Shown piece by piece: positions 53,109 through 62,933 of a DNA stretch of 64,000 bases. This DNA comes from UBA1930 sp943371535 (lineage in GTDB: Bacteria; Bacteroidota; Bacteroidia; Chitinophagales; Chitinophagaceae). The position numbers were made by a program, and so were the translations under genes. The notes under the pieces were generated by a model that was not told the origin of the DNA, ran no database searches, and saw only the letters and a program-made list of their open reading frames with translations. The stretch covers positions 115,885 to 179,884 of the forward strand of contig CALRVE020000003.1 of NCBI GenBank assembly GCA_943371535.1, written 5' to 3'. Position 1 is the first letter of the stretch. The number at the start of each line of letters is the position of its first letter.

Positions 53109-56100
53109 ATGAAAAAATGTATCTTTCTCTTGATTGCATTTTTAAGTGCTTTTTCAGTACTTAATGCACAAACTACCAAACAGTTCAAAGGAAAAATTGT
53201 AGACGACAGTAGTAAATCAGGGTTATCTGATGCAACTATTGCTGTAGCCACAACTGGTTTCAAAAAAACCATTAAAGCCGATGACAATGGTAATTTTTCA
53301 GTACTCATTCCTGTTGCAGCAACCACTGTACAATTGACTGTAAGTTACTCAGGTTATTCTACTGAAACTTTCACCGTTAAAGCTACTGAAACTCCCAACT
53401 TAAGATTGAAGCGTAACGTAACCGATATGGAAGATGTAGTAGTAATTGGTTACCAAACAGTACGCAGAAAAGATGTATTATCTTCTGTAGCAAGTGTTGG
53501 TGCAAAAGATTTAAAAGATGTGCCAATTAATAATGTTGCCGAAGCATTAAATGGACGTTTAGCTGGTGTAACTGCAACAGCATCTGAAGGTTCTCCTGAT
53601 GCCGAAATTAGGGTTCGTGTTCGTGGAGGTATGAGTATTACTGGTGATAATAATCCGTTATACATTGTAGATGGAGTGCAAGTAGAAAATGGGTTAAACA
53701 GCGTTGTACTTCAAGATATTCAAAGTATAGATGTGTTGAAAGATGCTGCAGCAACTGCTATTTATGGTGCTCGTGGTGCAAATGGTGTGGTAATTATTAC
53801 TACTAAAAGTGGTAAAACTGGTAAACCAAAAGTTACTTATAACATGTTTGTAGGGGTAAGAACTTTAGCCAACAGATTAAAAGTTTTAGATCCTTATGAA
53901 TTTGTAATGTACAACTATGAAAGAAGTAGAGGTAGTAGTATTGATAGTTCATCATTTGCCAATTTCTTTGGAAGTACTTGGGATACGTTGAATGTATATA
54001 AAAATGTAAATGCTATAGATTGGCAGGGAGAAATCATGGGGCAAACGGGTGTTGCTCAAACACATAACTTAGGTGTATCGGGTGGTAGTAAAAAAACAAC
54101 TTATAATTTTAGTTACACGTTTACCGATGATAAAGCAATCATTTTAAATTCTCTTTTCAAAAGACATCAATTAAACTTAAAGGCAGAGCATAAGTTTACT
54201 AAAAATTTTAAAATTGGTGTTTCAACGCGGTATACCAATCAAAATGTATTTGGAGCAGGCGTTTCGGATGATAGAGGTTCTTCTTTCAGTCGTTTAAGAA
54301 ATGCAGTAAAATATCGTCCATTTTTAGCTGAGGGGCAAGATATAGATGATGATGATCCAGCAGCAATAGAAAATCCAGGAAATGGATTGTCGTTAATCAA
54401 TCCCTATCAATTAGTAGATGCTGAGTTCAGAAGAAAAAGTACAGAGCAAGTAAACTTTACTTTCAACGCAAGCTATCAAATAAGTAAACATTGGTCGTTT
54501 AAAACAACCTTTGGTTATGATACTCGTAATTTAGTAGATCGTCAATTTAGTGATTCATCAAGTGGTTATTCTATCAACTTTGGTAGTCGTAAACCAATTG
54601 TTAACTTAGATACTACCAAAACAAAAACCATAACCAACTCAAATGTGTTGAGTTATTCTTTAAAGAACTATAAAAAGAAACATGATATTGATTTTTTAAT
54701 TGGTCAAGAAACCTACGATTTAACTACATCTTTAAATCAAAGCTATTACAACTTATTGCCTAATGGAATTGATAAAGACGAAGCTTTTGGTAATGCTGCA
54801 TTAGGAACATACATTGCTAGTTATCCTCGTTTTGTTAAATCAAGATATACTAGTTTAAGTTTTTTTAGTCGTATTAGTTATACCTATGCTAAGAAATACT
54901 TTTTTACATTTAATGTAAGAGCCGATGGTTCTTCAAAATTTGCACCAGAAGAAAGATGGGGTTATTTTCCATCTGCATCTTTTGCATGGAGAATGAAAAA
55001 TGAAAAATTCTTGAAAGATGTAAATTGGATTAACGACATTAAGTTTAGAGCAGGTTTTGGTTCGGTTGGTAATAATAGAATCAATGATTATTTATATTTA
55101 ACCACCTTTAGAAACGATTTGTTATACTACGGAATTAATAATCAATTGGTTCCTGCTTACACTTCTACAAGCTTAGTGAATCAAGCCTTACGTTGGGAAT
55201 CTTTAGAAAATACCAACTTAGGATTTGATTTAACCTTATTCCGTAATAAAGTAGATTTAAGTGTAGACTATTATGTAAATAATAGTAGAGATTTATTGTT
55301 AGATGTTCCTGTTGCATCTACTTATGGCTATTCAACTCAACTACAAAATATTGGTAAAACCCAAAATAGAGGTATTGAATTTCAGTTGAATGTAAATGTA
55401 TTGAAACACAAGAATATTTTCAATTGGACTACTAGCTTAAACATGAGTTTCAATAGAAATGAAATAAAAGCTTTAGGTATTAATCAAACACAGTTCTTCC
55501 CAGCACCAAGTTGGGGCGTTTCTGGTCAGCCAACAGATTATATTGTTAGAATTGGCGATCCTGTTGGTACAATGTGGGGGTTAGTGAATGATGGTTTTTA
55601 TACGGTAAATGATTTTAATTATAATACTACTACAGGACAATACACTTTAAAATCAGGTGTACCAAATGCAAGTGGCATTATTGGTGTTGTTCAACCTGGT
55701 TCAATTAAGTTTAAAGATTTAAATAATGACGGTATAATAGATGTAAACAATGATAGAACTATAATTGGTAACCCCGTTCCTAAGTTTACAGGTGGATTTA
55801 ATAATACTATTACTTATAAAAATTGGGACTTGAATGCGTTTATTAACTTCTCTTATGGCAACGATATTTATAATGCCAATAAAGTAGAATTTACCAATGG
55901 TTATACCAATCGTTCTAACATGTTAGAAATAATGAAAGATCGTTGGAGAACGGTAGATGCAAATGGTTCAAGAATGCAGTGGGTTAACAATAATTTGGTA
56001 TATGGTATTGCACCTGAACAATTAGCTAGTGCAAATGCCAATGCAAAAATTTGGCAGCCAATTGTTGGTGCAGGTGCATTTTATCCTAGTTCATGGGCAA

Positions 56101-56351
56101 TTGAAGATGGATCTTTTATTAGATTAAATAACATTACATTGGGTTACACATTTCCAGTAAAAACAATGATTAAAATGGGTATTAGTCGTTTGCGTTTGTA
56201 TGCAACTGCTAACAACTTGGCTGTAATTACTAGTTATACTGGTTACGATCCAGAAGTAAGTGTTCGTAGAAATCCATTAACACCTGGATTAGATTATTCA
56301 GCTTATCCTCGCAGCCGTTCATTTGTATTTGGAGCAAACGTAACTTTCTAA
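53109..56351 (+). CDS. SusC/RagA family TonB-dependent outer-membrane transporter
   Basis: 1080 aa. A signal peptide (CIFLLIAFLSAFSVLNAQ) is followed by a carboxypeptidase-regulatory-like domain (about 25-100), the DVVVIGYQ segment (109-116), the plug domain (VPINNVAEALNGRLAGV, IYGARGANGVVIITTK) and a beta barrel to the C-terminal aromatic end (FVFGANVTF). It imports glycans or other large substrates across the outer membrane with the lipoprotein SusD, encoded 19 bp later. The substrate cannot be read because no glycoside hydrolase is nearby. Confidence 0.96.
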   Translation: MKKCIFLLIAFLSAFSVLNAQTTKQFKGKIVDDSSKSGLSDATIAVATTGFKKTIKADDNGNFSVLIPVAATTVQLTVSYSGYSTETFTVKATETPNLRLKRNVTDMEDVVVIGYQTVRRKDVLSSVASVGAKDLKDVPINNVAEALNGRLAGVTATASEGSPDAEIRVRVRGGMSITGDNNPLYIVDGVQVENGLNSVVLQDIQSIDVLKDAAATAIYGARGANGVVIITTKSGKTGKPKVTYNMFVGVRTLANRLKVLDPYEFVMYNYERSRGSSIDSSSFANFFGSTWDTLNVYKNVNAIDWQGEIMGQTGVAQTHNLGVSGGSKKTTYNFSYTFTDDKAIILNSLFKRHQLNLKAEHKFTKNFKIGVSTRYTNQNVFGAGVSDDRGSSFSRLRNAVKYRPFLAEGQDIDDDDPAAIENPGNGLSLINPYQLVDAEFRRKSTEQVNFTFNASYQISKHWSFKTTFGYDTRNLVDRQFSDSSSGYSINFGSRKPIVNLDTTKTKTITNSNVLSYSLKNYKKKHDIDFLIGQETYDLTTSLNQSYYNLLPNGIDKDEAFGNAALGTYIASYPRFVKSRYTSLSFFSRISYTYAKKYFFTFNVRADGSSKFAPEERWGYFPSASFAWRMKNEKFLKDVNWINDIKFRAGFGSVGNNRINDYLYLTTFRNDLLYYGINNQLVPAYTSTSLVNQALRWESLENTNLGFDLTLFRNKVDLSVDYYVNNSRDLLLDVPVASTYGYSTQLQNIGKTQNRGIEFQLNVNVLKHKNIFNWTTSLNMSFNRNEIKALGINQTQFFPAPSWGVSGQPTDYIVRIGDPVGTMWGLVNDGFYTVNDFNYNTTTGQYTLKSGVPNASGIIGVVQPGSIKFKDLNNDGIIDVNNDRTIIGNPVPKFTGGFNNTITYKNWDLNAFINFSYGNDIYNANKVEFTNGYTNRSNMLEIMKDRWRTVDANGSRMQWVNNNLVYGIAPEQLASANANAKIWQPIVGAGAFYPSSWAIEDGSFIRLNNITLGYTFPVKTMIKMGISRLRLYATANNLAVITSYTGYDPEVSVRRNPLTPGLDYSAYPRSRSFVFGANVTF

Positions 56352-56370
56352 AAAATAAAATTCTTGCAAT

Positions 56371-58209
56371 ATGAAATTTCAATTTAAAAATATTACATCT
56401 ATACTTTTAGCTACAATAGCTATTGTAAGTATAAGCAGTTGTAAAAAATTCTTAGATCAACAACCCATTACAGCTGTAGGTCCAGAGTTTGTATTTAAAG
56501 ATGTAAGTACAACTTATCAAGCCATTGCAGGTGTGTATAGTAGAATGGTTGGAGATATGGGTTACGGCATTCGTTTAAGTTTATACTATCCTTTAGATAC
56601 CGATGAAATGCAAGGCCCAACAGGGGCTGCAGATAACGATAGAAGAGATATAGCTCGTTATCAAGCAACACCAAGTAACGCTCAATTAGAGCGTCCATTC
56701 AATCAATTATTTACAGGCATTGAATATGCCAATATTTGTATAGATAATATTCCTAAAATGTCTTTGTATGCAAGTGGAACAGAGCAAGAAAAAAAGAAGC
56801 TACAAAGAATGTATGGAGAAGCTTTAACATTAAGGGCTCAATACTATTTAGAAGCTATTAGAAATTGGGGCGATTTGCCTGCTCAGTTTCAGCCAGCATA
56901 TGCTATAGCTGCTGCAAACCCTTTCCCTGTAAGAGTTAGTGCCGATACCTTGTATGATCAATTATTAAAAGATTTAGAATTAGCTACCACTTTGGTTCCT
57001 TGGAGAAATGACTTAGCTTCAATTGGAGATCCATTAGATGAAAGAATTACTAAAGGATCCATAAAAGCTTTAAGAGCAAGAATTGCATTGTATCGTGGTG
57101 GATTTAAATTAAGTCAAACAGGTGTAATGCAACGCTCTGCTAATTATCTAGATTTTTATGCTATTGCAAAAAAAGAATGTGAAGAAATTATAGCTTCTGG
57201 TCAACATGCATTAAACCCTAATTTCAAAGATTTATGGAAAAACAAAGTGGGTGGTAGAGTAGTGAATGATCCTCAAGGTGAATTGATGTTTCAAGCATCT
57301 GGAATTGGTAGAAATGCAACTGCTGATACTAAATTAGGTTACTATAACGGACCACGTGTAAATAACTTGGGTAACTCAAGTGTAAACCCATTACCAACGT
57401 ATTTCTATGCTTTTGATTCTACCGATTTAAGAAGGGATGTAACCATTGCTCCATATAATGTAGCAGCTAATGGAACTACTAAAATTGGCTTGGCAATTAC
57501 AGCCATGAACGATGGTAAGTATAGAAGAGATTGGATTTCTAACCCACCAGTTTCTCCTACAGATGCGGTTCAATACTTTAGTACCAAATGGCAAATTATT
57601 CGTTATAGCGATGTATTATTAATGTTGGCAGAAGCTGAAAATGAAATTAACGGGCCAACAGCCATTGCTTATAATGCCATTAATCAAGTTCGTCGTCGTG
57701 GTTATGGTAAACCAATTACCACTGTTGATGCAACTGTTGATTTACCAGGTGGTTTAGGTAAAATACCGTTTTTTGAAAGAATTGTAAAAGAACGTTCATT
57801 AGAATTGGGTGGAGAAGGAGTAAGAAAATACGATCTAATTAGATGGAATTTATTAGGAGCAAAAATTGCTGAAACAAGAGCAGAGCTTACTAGAATGTTT
57901 AATCGTGTTGCACCGTACGATAACTATCCAACATACATGTATTTTAATACTACCACCACATCCGATGATAACAATATTGGTAATATTTGGGTCAACTCTT
58001 TTTATGATGGTGCATCAGCACCTGCTGCAGCAGTTACTGGTGTTACAACAAGAGTAAACTGGTTTTTAAACACTGGTTCAAACAATATTAATGCAACTGT
58101 ATTAGCAAGATACGCAACTGGTTATACAGCAGGAAAATCTGAATTGTTGCCTTTGCCACAACCAGCAAGAGATGCCAATTTTAGGCTTACACAGAATTTT
58201 GGATACTAA
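56371..58209 (+). CDS. SusD/RagB family nutrient-binding outer-membrane lipoprotein
   Basis: 612 aa. A lipoprotein signal ends in ISSC (Cys24). FLDQQPITAVGPEFVFKDVSTTYQAIAGVY, the TPR-like helices (YGEALTLRAQYYLEAIRNWGDLP) and LRARIALYRGG, and the closing LPLPQPARDAN are typical of SusD. It sits 19 bp after SusC and, with it, forms the substrate-capturing lid on the outer membrane. A strong terminator follows. Confidence 0.95.
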   Translation: MKFQFKNITSILLATIAIVSISSCKKFLDQQPITAVGPEFVFKDVSTTYQAIAGVYSRMVGDMGYGIRLSLYYPLDTDEMQGPTGAADNDRRDIARYQATPSNAQLERPFNQLFTGIEYANICIDNIPKMSLYASGTEQEKKKLQRMYGEALTLRAQYYLEAIRNWGDLPAQFQPAYAIAAANPFPVRVSADTLYDQLLKDLELATTLVPWRNDLASIGDPLDERITKGSIKALRARIALYRGGFKLSQTGVMQRSANYLDFYAIAKKECEEIIASGQHALNPNFKDLWKNKVGGRVVNDPQGELMFQASGIGRNATADTKLGYYNGPRVNNLGNSSVNPLPTYFYAFDSTDLRRDVTIAPYNVAANGTTKIGLAITAMNDGKYRRDWISNPPVSPTDAVQYFSTKWQIIRYSDVLLMLAEAENEINGPTAIAYNAINQVRRRGYGKPITTVDATVDLPGGLGKIPFFERIVKERSLELGGEGVRKYDLIRWNLLGAKIAETRAELTRMFNRVAPYDNYPTYMYFNTTTTSDDNNIGNIWVNSFYDGASAPAAAVTGVTTRVNWFLNTGSNNINATVLARYATGYTAGKSELLPLPQPARDANFRLTQNFGY

Positions 58210-58229
58210 TTTTAATACTCCCCCAAAAA

Positions 58230-58268
58230 ACACAAAAAAGGCTACTCAAAAAGTAGCCTTTTTTGTGT
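58230..58268 (+). terminator. Rho-independent terminator after susD
   Basis: A 17-bp stem (58230-58246 with 58252-58268) ACACAAAAAAGGCTACT / AGTAGCCTTTTTTGTGT with a T-run inside the arm. Confidence 0.9.
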
Positions 58269-58306
58269 TCTAGATTTACTATTTTATAATCATTTTTTAT
58301 TGGCAT

Positions 58307-58314
58307 CGTTTGCG
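58307..58314 (+). promoter_or_regulatory. CGTTTGCG motif upstream of T9SS cargo gene 1
   Basis: ATCGTTTGCGTAAA lies 62-72 bp before the ATG at 58377, in a stretch nearly identical to that before cargo gene 2. Confidence 0.4.
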
Positions 58315-58376
58315 TAAATAGAGTTGAAAACCTACATGAATAAAAATATTTTTACTTTAACAAAAATGCTTTAAAT

Positions 58377-59489
58377 ATGAAAAGAAAAATTTACAAATTA
58401 TTTTCTCTGGCTTTGCTATTGTCTGTTTTTACCAATGTTAGTAATGCTCAAAATGTGTATTTTAGAGAAGGTTTTCAAGACGATGAACCTTGGCCAAGTA
58501 TACTAGCAGAATCAACAACGGCTTACTATTACAGTAATCAATTTGGTTCTTGGTTTTTAAAAACAGCTTATAGATCTGCTGGGCCAACTGGCAGTTGTAC
58601 AGCTGTTACAGGTGGACCTAATCATTTAAGATTTGGAAACAATGGAGGTCTCGACTCTGGTTTTATTGTTACTCCTGTTGCCAACTTTGGTATAAACACA
58701 CTCACTTTTTACATGGGTAGAATTAGCCGAAGAGTAACGGTATACAAAAGATCTGATACTGTTGCTAGTCCAGATTTTAGTACTTGGACTTTAGTACGAC
58801 ATTTTCCTACTACTGGTTTTGTGGCCTGTGACCAATTTACAGTTAGCGTAAATGACGCAACTGCTAGAAGATTAATGATTGTTGGCAGAGCTGGAACAGA
58901 TTCTGATATTGACAGTTTAGTAATGACTAGCACAAGTGCTATTGTTCCTGTAAAATTTGGCGATATTAACTTATCTCAAGCCAATGGTTTAGTAAAACTA
59001 AATTGGAATGTATTACTAGAAGTAAATACTGAAAAATATTATGTTGAACGTTCTGTAAACGGAGTTGAATTTGCTTCTATTGGAAGTTTATCTGCAACCA
59101 ATGCAAAATCTTATGCCTATGTAGATGCTGCTCCATTAAATGTTGCAACAGGGTTTTATCGATTGAAAGCAGTTGATAAAGATGGTAAAATTACTTACAG
59201 CAATGTATTAAGATTAAATTCAAAAAGATCTGAAGCATCGGTTGTTGTAACACCAAATCCAATTATTAATGGTACAGTTAATTTACAATTGAACAATTTT
59301 ACTAAGTCTGATTATTCAGTTTCATTATTCGATGCAAGTGGTAAAATTGCATTTACTAAAAAAATGAATATTGAGTCTGGTTCATCTGCTCAAATATTGC
59401 AGTTACCTAATACAGTTTCTAAAGGCATCTATCAATTACAAATTACCAACGGTTCTATTAAAATGAATAAAACGGTTGTGGTACAATAA
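58377..59489 (+). CDS. T9SS type A cargo protein, tandem copy 1
   Basis: 370 aa. Signal peptide (KIYKLFSLALLLSVFTNVSNAQ), an N-terminal cargo domain of about 170 aa containing NVYFREGFQDD and TARRLMIVGRAGTDSDID, a fibronectin-like segment (GLVKLNWNVLLEVNTEKYYVERSVNG) and a T9SS type A sorting domain at the C-terminus (VVTPNPIINGTVNLQL ... KGIYQLQITNG). The product is exported across the outer membrane. It follows SusD and may be functionally linked. The function of the cargo domain is unknown. Confidence 0.88.
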   Translation: MKRKIYKLFSLALLLSVFTNVSNAQNVYFREGFQDDEPWPSILAESTTAYYYSNQFGSWFLKTAYRSAGPTGSCTAVTGGPNHLRFGNNGGLDSGFIVTPVANFGINTLTFYMGRISRRVTVYKRSDTVASPDFSTWTLVRHFPTTGFVACDQFTVSVNDATARRLMIVGRAGTDSDIDSLVMTSTSAIVPVKFGDINLSQANGLVKLNWNVLLEVNTEKYYVERSVNGVEFASIGSLSATNAKSYAYVDAAPLNVATGFYRLKAVDKDGKITYSNVLRLNSKRSEASVVVTPNPIINGTVNLQLNNFTKSDYSVSLFDASGKIAFTKKMNIESGSSAQILQLPNTVSKGIYQLQITNGSIKMNKTVVVQ

Positions 59490-59525
59490 AAGTTTCGTGT
59501 TTATAGTTTTTGCAAGCAATAAAAA

Positions 59526-59553
59526 AAGAGGGTTCTTGTCTAGGAACCCTCTT
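59526..59553 (+). terminator. Terminator after T9SS cargo gene 1
   Basis: AAGAGGGTTC (59526-59535) / GAACCCTCTT (59544-59553) stem, loop TTGTCTAG. No T-run follows. The same hairpin is repeated after cargo gene 2. Confidence 0.7.
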
Positions 59554-59686
59554 GCTATTGGTACATGCCTTACACTTGAAGTATTCAAATATTGAATCAT
59601 TGAAATACTTGTAGTGCATAATATTTAAATGTTTTTTGTATTTTTAACATCGTTGCATACGTATTTCGGGTATTTTTCAATGGTAT

Positions 59687-59694
59687 CGTTTGCG
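59687..59694 (+). promoter_or_regulatory. CGTTTGCG motif upstream of T9SS cargo gene 2
   Basis: ATCGTTTGCGTAAA 60 bp before the ATG at 59755, matching the copy before cargo gene 1 almost base for base. Confidence 0.4.
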
Positions 59695-59754
59695 TAAACA
59701 GAGTTTAAAACCAAAATAAATAAAAATATTTTCACTTGCTAAAATGTTTGAATT

Positions 59755-60882
59755 ATGAAAAGAAACTTCTACAAACTTACGTTCGTAACACTGTTAGCTT
59801 TGTGCTTTAACAGTTTAACTGCTCAAAATCAGGTTTACTTTAGAGAAGGTTTTGAACCAACCAATGGCTCTGATTTATCTACCACAAACCCTACAGGTGC
59901 TGTAGCATATTTTTTTAATGGAGTTCCTGGCACTTATGGAACTGCAACATCTTGGTATGGGGTTAATGTTTATAGAACCACTGGAACTGGCTGTTCAGCC
60001 CCTTATGGTGCCCCTCATGTTAGGTACAGAAATATTGCTGGTGTAACTGATTCTGGTTATATAGTTACACCTGTTGTAGATTTTGGTATAAAAGAATTTC
60101 ACTTTACACGTTCTAGAGCTAGCAGAAGTTTTACGATTTGGAAAACAAGTGATACATCTGCAACTACCACCAACTGGACTGTTGCTGTAGTTTCTCCTTT
60201 TTTCGCAGGAACTGTAACTTGTGTTGATACTACTTTAATTGTTAATGATGCTACTGCTAGAAGACTTAAAATTGTTGGTCGCCCAGGAACAGATTCTGAT
60301 ATTGATAGCGTTTGGCTCACAAGTGTTAACGCCATTGTACCAGTAAAATTTGGTGATGTTAATGTATCTAGAAATAATGGTTTAGTTAAACTAAATTGGA
60401 ATGTATTATTAGAAGTAAATACAGAAAAGTACTACATTGAACGTTCTGTGAATGGTGTTGAATTTGCTTCTATTGGAAGCTTATCTGCTATAAGTGCTAA
60501 ATCATATTCTTTTGTAGATGCTGCTCCTTTAAATAGTGCTACTAGTTTTTATAGATTGAAAGCTGTAGATAAAGATGGTAAACTGTCTTATAGTAATATT
60601 ATTCGATTAACTTCAAGAAATACTGCTGCCGATGTTATTGTAACACCTAATCCAATTAAGAACGGTACAGTTAATTTACAATTGAACAATTTTACTAAGT
60701 CTGATTATTCAGTTTCATTATTTGATGCAAGTGGTAAAATTGCATTTACTAAAAAAATGAATATTGAGTCAGGTTCATCTGCTCAAACATTGCAGTTACC
60801 TAACACAGTTTCTAAAGGAATTTATCAATTACAAATTACCAACGGTTCTATTAAAATGAATAAAACGGTTGTAGTACAATAA
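59755..60882 (+). CDS. T9SS type A cargo protein, tandem copy 2
   Basis: 375 aa, the paralogue of the preceding gene: signal peptide (NFYKLTFVTLLALCFNSLTAQ), a cargo domain (VYFREGFEPTNG, TARRLKIVGRPGTDSDID), the fibronectin-like segment and the same sorting domain (TPNPIKNGTVNLQL onward). From about residue 195 the two proteins are almost identical, while the first 190 residues differ at many positions. Exported by T9SS. The gene is followed by a repeated hairpin and then the Gfo/Idh gene. Confidence 0.88.
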   Translation: MKRNFYKLTFVTLLALCFNSLTAQNQVYFREGFEPTNGSDLSTTNPTGAVAYFFNGVPGTYGTATSWYGVNVYRTTGTGCSAPYGAPHVRYRNIAGVTDSGYIVTPVVDFGIKEFHFTRSRASRSFTIWKTSDTSATTTNWTVAVVSPFFAGTVTCVDTTLIVNDATARRLKIVGRPGTDSDIDSVWLTSVNAIVPVKFGDVNVSRNNGLVKLNWNVLLEVNTEKYYIERSVNGVEFASIGSLSAISAKSYSFVDAAPLNSATSFYRLKAVDKDGKLSYSNIIRLTSRNTAADVIVTPNPIKNGTVNLQLNNFTKSDYSVSLFDASGKIAFTKKMNIESGSSAQTLQLPNTVSKGIYQLQITNGSIKMNKTVVVQ

Positions 60883-60917
60883 AAGTTTCGTGTTTATAGT
60901 TTTTGCAAGCAATAAAA

Positions 60918-60945
60918 AAGAGGGTTCTTGTCTAGGAACCCTCTT
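60918..60945 (+). terminator. Terminator after T9SS cargo gene 2
   Basis: AAGAGGGTTC (60918-60927) / GAACCCTCTT (60936-60945), identical to the hairpin after copy 1. Confidence 0.7.
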
Positions 60946-61005
60946 GCTATTGGTACATACCTTACATTTGAAGTATTCAAATATTGATTCATTAAAATAA
61001 TTTTA

Positions 61006-62052
61006 ATGCATAAGATTAAAACAGCATTGTGCAGTTTTGGAATGAGTGGATGGGTTTTTCATGCACCTTTTATTCATTTACATGAAGGCTTTGAATTGTA
61101 TGCAGTGTTGGAAAGAACGAAGAATTTAGCTCAAGAAAAATACCCCAACATTATTACTTATAGAACGTATGAAGAATTATTAGCCGATGATTCAATTGAG
61201 TTGGTAATTGTTAACACACCTAATGTTACTCATTTTAGTTTAGCTAAACAAGCATTAGAAGCCAATAAGCATGTGGTAGTTGAAAAACCTTTTACCATAA
61301 CTGTAGAAGAAGGTGAAGAACTCATACAATTAGCCAAAGCAAAAAACAAACAATTATCGGTTTATCAAAATAGGCGTTTTGATAGTGATTATTTAACTAT
61401 TCAAGATGTGTTAAATAAAAAATTATTGGGTGAAATTGTAGAAGCCGAATTTCATTTTGATAGATACAGTGAAGTGTTGAGTTATAAAGTACATAAAGAA
61501 ACACCAGGAAAAGGTACAGGCAATTTATACGATTTGGGCTCACACTCAATTGATCAAGCAATACAGTTATTTGGTTATCCCGAATCGGTATTTGCCGATA
61601 TTACTGCTATAAGAGCCATTAGTAAAGTAGACGATTATTTTGAACTAATTCTTTTCTATAAAAACAATTTACGAGTTCGTATTCATAGTACTTATTTAGC
61701 AAGAGAAGCAAGTATTGGCTATATTTTTCATGGTACAAAAGGTTCGTTTATTAAACCAAAAACCAATGTACAAGAGTTAGCTTTAGTAAACCATCAACAA
61801 CCCAATGCAGCTAATTGGGGCGTTGAACCTGAAGAGGAGTGGGGCTTATTACATACAGCAATTGATGGTGAAATAATTCGTAAAAAAATATCTTCGTTGG
61901 CTGGTCAGTATATGAATTATTATGAAGGCATTTATCAAGCTATTACATTGCAAAAACCATTGCCAGTAAGTGCTTCAGAAGCTTTGTTGGTAGTAAAAGT
62001 TATTGAAGCAGCTTATAAAAGTAATGAAGAGAAAAGGGTAGTGAGTTGTTAA
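61006..62052 (+). CDS. Gfo/Idh/MocA family oxidoreductase
   Basis: 348 aa. The N-terminal Rossmann domain has a variant glycine loop (SFGMSGWVFHAPF), then LVIVNTPNVTHFSLAKQAL and VVVEKPF with the Lys of the EKP motif. The C-terminal alpha/beta domain contains GTGNLYDLGSHSIDQAI with the catalytic His. It oxidises or reduces a sugar or inositol-type substrate with NAD(P). The gene begins in the DNA that repeats the end of the T9SS duplication. Confidence 0.93.
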   Translation: MHKIKTALCSFGMSGWVFHAPFIHLHEGFELYAVLERTKNLAQEKYPNIITYRTYEELLADDSIELVIVNTPNVTHFSLAKQALEANKHVVVEKPFTITVEEGEELIQLAKAKNKQLSVYQNRRFDSDYLTIQDVLNKKLLGEIVEAEFHFDRYSEVLSYKVHKETPGKGTGNLYDLGSHSIDQAIQLFGYPESVFADITAIRAISKVDDYFELILFYKNNLRVRIHSTYLAREASIGYIFHGTKGSFIKPKTNVQELALVNHQQPNAANWGVEPEEEWGLLHTAIDGEIIRKKISSLAGQYMNYYEGIYQAITLQKPLPVSASEALLVVKVIEAAYKSNEEKRVVSC

Positions 62053-62068
62053 TACATTTATTGAACCT

Positions 62069-62926
62069 TTATTGATTTATAAAATCAATGATTTGTTTAT
62101 TCACTTTCGTGTCTCTATAAATCCTACTATGTCCTAACCCTTTAGTAATATAAAATTGAACATGTGGTGGTGTAATTTTTTTTACAGGTAAAACATCTTC
62201 ATAAGGGCAAATCCAATCGTCTTCATCATGCAACCAAAGTGTTGGTATGCTGTGTTCTTGCACACTTCTTGCAACAGAAAAATAACTCAATGGTTTTTGC
62301 CCTAACTCAACAATATATTCCAATAATTCTTCTTTAATAGCATTACCTAAAGGCACAAACTTGAAAAAATTATCTACAGCTCTTTGTGTTTCAGTGGCAG
62401 GTGCTATCAATATTAATTTTTGTACATCTGTTAATTCTTCTACTGCTAATGCTGCAGCAATTCCACCCATTGAATGAGCCATGATTGCATACAACGAACC
62501 ATATTTTTTCGCAATTTCAAGTATGGTATTTTTAAGCATCAAAGCATTGGCTATTTTGCCATCACTAATGCCATGACCTGGAGCATCAAATGCTAAAACA
62601 GTATATCCTTCGTGTGTAAGTTGTTTAATGTATTTATCAAATTTGTAGCTACAGCTATCAAACCCATGTACAATTAAAACACGTTTTCCGTTGCTATGAT
62701 TAGAGTGCCATTGCCAACCTCTGATCGTTAATTCATCTAATTGAACAGTTAATTTTTCTGCATGATGAAACACAGCAGGAGCTTTTCTATTGGGCTTTCC
62801 ACTATAAGGTGTACAAAATAATTGAAAGGCTTTTTCAGCAGCTTTTCGTTTAGATAAAAGCCCAATTGTTTTAATTTTTGTTTTATAATATCCAATTGCT
62901 ATTCTTTGCGTTAATTTTAATTTCAT
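62069..62926 (-). CDS. Alpha/beta hydrolase
   Basis: 285 aa. VLIVHGFD (84-90) is the oxyanion-hole region; AHSMGG places the nucleophile Ser at 152; HDEDDWICP and GLGHSRIYRD supply the Asp and His of the triad. No signal peptide is visible. Substrate unknown. A TATATTTG box at 62934-62941 ends seven bases before the start codon and overlaps the start of the divergent DUF2520 gene. Confidence 0.92.
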   Translation of the reverse strand: MKLKLTQRIAIGYYKTKIKTIGLLSKRKAAEKAFQLFCTPYSGKPNRKAPAVFHHAEKLTVQLDELTIRGWQWHSNHSNGKRVLIVHGFDSCSYKFDKYIKQLTHEGYTVLAFDAPGHGISDGKIANALMLKNTILEIAKKYGSLYAIMAHSMGGIAAALAVEELTDVQKLILIAPATETQRAVDNFFKFVPLGNAIKEELLEYIVELGQKPLSYFSVARSVQEHSIPTLWLHDEDDWICPYEDVLPVKKITPPHVQFYITKGLGHSRIYRDTKVNKQIIDFINQ

Positions 62927-62933
62927 AACTAGT

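Noticed and set aside
52841..53164. Plus-strand 107-codon frame between the Nudix gene and susC
   Set aside because: It overlaps the ends of both genes in another frame and has no motif; the gap is better read as a regulatory region.
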